Source: Planctomycetota bacterium
GTDB lineage: Bacteria > Planctomycetota > Phycisphaerae > Sedimentisphaerales > Anaerohalosphaeraceae
Length of the DNA stretch: 5,318 nucleotides
Reading direction: 5' to 3'
Assembly: GCA_003644215.1 (NCBI GenBank)
Contig: QNBU01000088.1
Span: forward strand, 1 to 5,318
Below are positions 5,022 to 5,318 of this stretch, one piece after another. The position numbers and the translations under genes are program-made. The notes beneath the pieces were generated by a model. The model saw nothing but the letters and a program-made list of their open reading frames with translations. It searched no databases and was not told the DNA's origin. The first letter of the stretch is position 1. The number at the start of each line of letters is the position of its first letter.

Positions 5022-5318
5022 TTACTGGCGTGTTACAGAGATGTAGTAGGATTGTGTGCTGTTGGGGTCGTAGAATAGGGTTGCATCCAATACACTACGA
5101 GCCCGGATGTCGCCGCCAGTGGTGTCATAGGCGGTACACTGAATCGCATAGGTATAGGTGGAGGGGTCATTGGGATCAGCGGCGGCGGTTTCAATGGGGC
5201 TGTCAAAAACAAGATTATAGCGGCCGGAACTGCCGGATAAGGGCAGATTGTTCAGTTCAAAACTGATCTCAATAATCCCGCTGTTGTCGGGGCTGACGAT
5301 CCACGCTCTGGCATGCTC
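5022..5318 (-). CDS. C-terminal fragment of an unidentified protein, 5' end outside window
   Basis: An open frame enters at the right edge and runs 98 residues to a TAA at 5024-5022. Codon use and the even spread of Pro, Asp, Ser, Thr and Tyr look like real coding sequence. The fragment includes ARAWIVSPDNSGIIEISFEL, a GSSGRYNLVFDS turn, an acidic DPNDPSTYTYAIQCTAYD stretch and an end reading SYYISVTRQ. The alternation of polar and hydrophobic residues suggests beta strands. An ITxxAYD-like segment followed by RARSVLDATLFYDP is faintly reminiscent of the C-terminal part of type IV pilus assembly (PilX-like) or other surface proteins, but I do not recognise the family with confidence. It is transcribed in the same direction as the nif3 cluster, about 200 bases upstream of it. 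Confidence 0.7.
   Translation of the reverse strand, partial: EHARAWIVSPDNSGIIEISFELNNLPLSGSSGRYNLVFDSPIETAAADPNDPSTYTYAIQCTAYDTTGGDIRARSVLDATLFYDPNSTQSYYISVTRQ

Noticed and set aside
5030..5266. 78-codon plus-strand frame at the right edge
   Set aside because: It is antisense to the better minus-strand fragment. The translation is rich in Arg, Cys, Trp and His with no protein-like pattern.

Overview
The window looks like ordinary chromosomal housekeeping DNA of a bacterium with roughly 50% GC. The most likely source is a member of the Planctomycetota, perhaps class Phycisphaerae. This rests on recognising the 167-residue protein at 1241-1744 as a planctomycete-type conserved protein and on the general character of the NIF3, ScpB and MutY proteins. 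No rRNA or other taxonomic marker is present, so the placement is inference.

Layout, left to right. Positions 1-111 hold a pair of near-identical small hairpins in inverted orientation (REP/BIME-like repeat), cut by the left edge. A candidate promoter (121-149) and a clear Shine-Dalgarno site lead into ribF on the plus strand (182-1147), the bifunctional enzyme that makes FMN and FAD from riboflavin. After a 93-base gap comes a plus-strand conserved gene of unknown function (1241-1744). It converges on the minus-strand cluster, with only 38 bases and one hairpin between the two stop codons.

The minus-strand cluster is transcribed nif3-like (4814-3696), scpB (3676-2927), then mutY (2865-1783). 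nif3 and scpB are 19 bases apart. scpB and mutY are separated by exactly one 61-base inverted-repeat element. The cluster combines a dinuclear-metal NIF3/YqfO protein, a subunit of the SMC-ScpAB chromosome-condensation complex and the DNA repair glycosylase that removes A opposite 8-oxoG. They are probably co-transcribed, but no shared pathway is evident. Upstream of the cluster lies a gap of about 200 bases (4815-5021) with a weak candidate promoter. The last 297 bases are the 3' end of another minus-strand gene that runs off the window.

I see no defence system, mobile-element gene, CRISPR array or RNA gene. The two observations most worth a second look are the dispersed hairpin repeat family, one copy of which fills the scpB-mutY junction and is open in the mutY frame, and a MutY whose C-terminal domain keeps a complete Nudix catalytic box as well as the MutY-type recognition loop.
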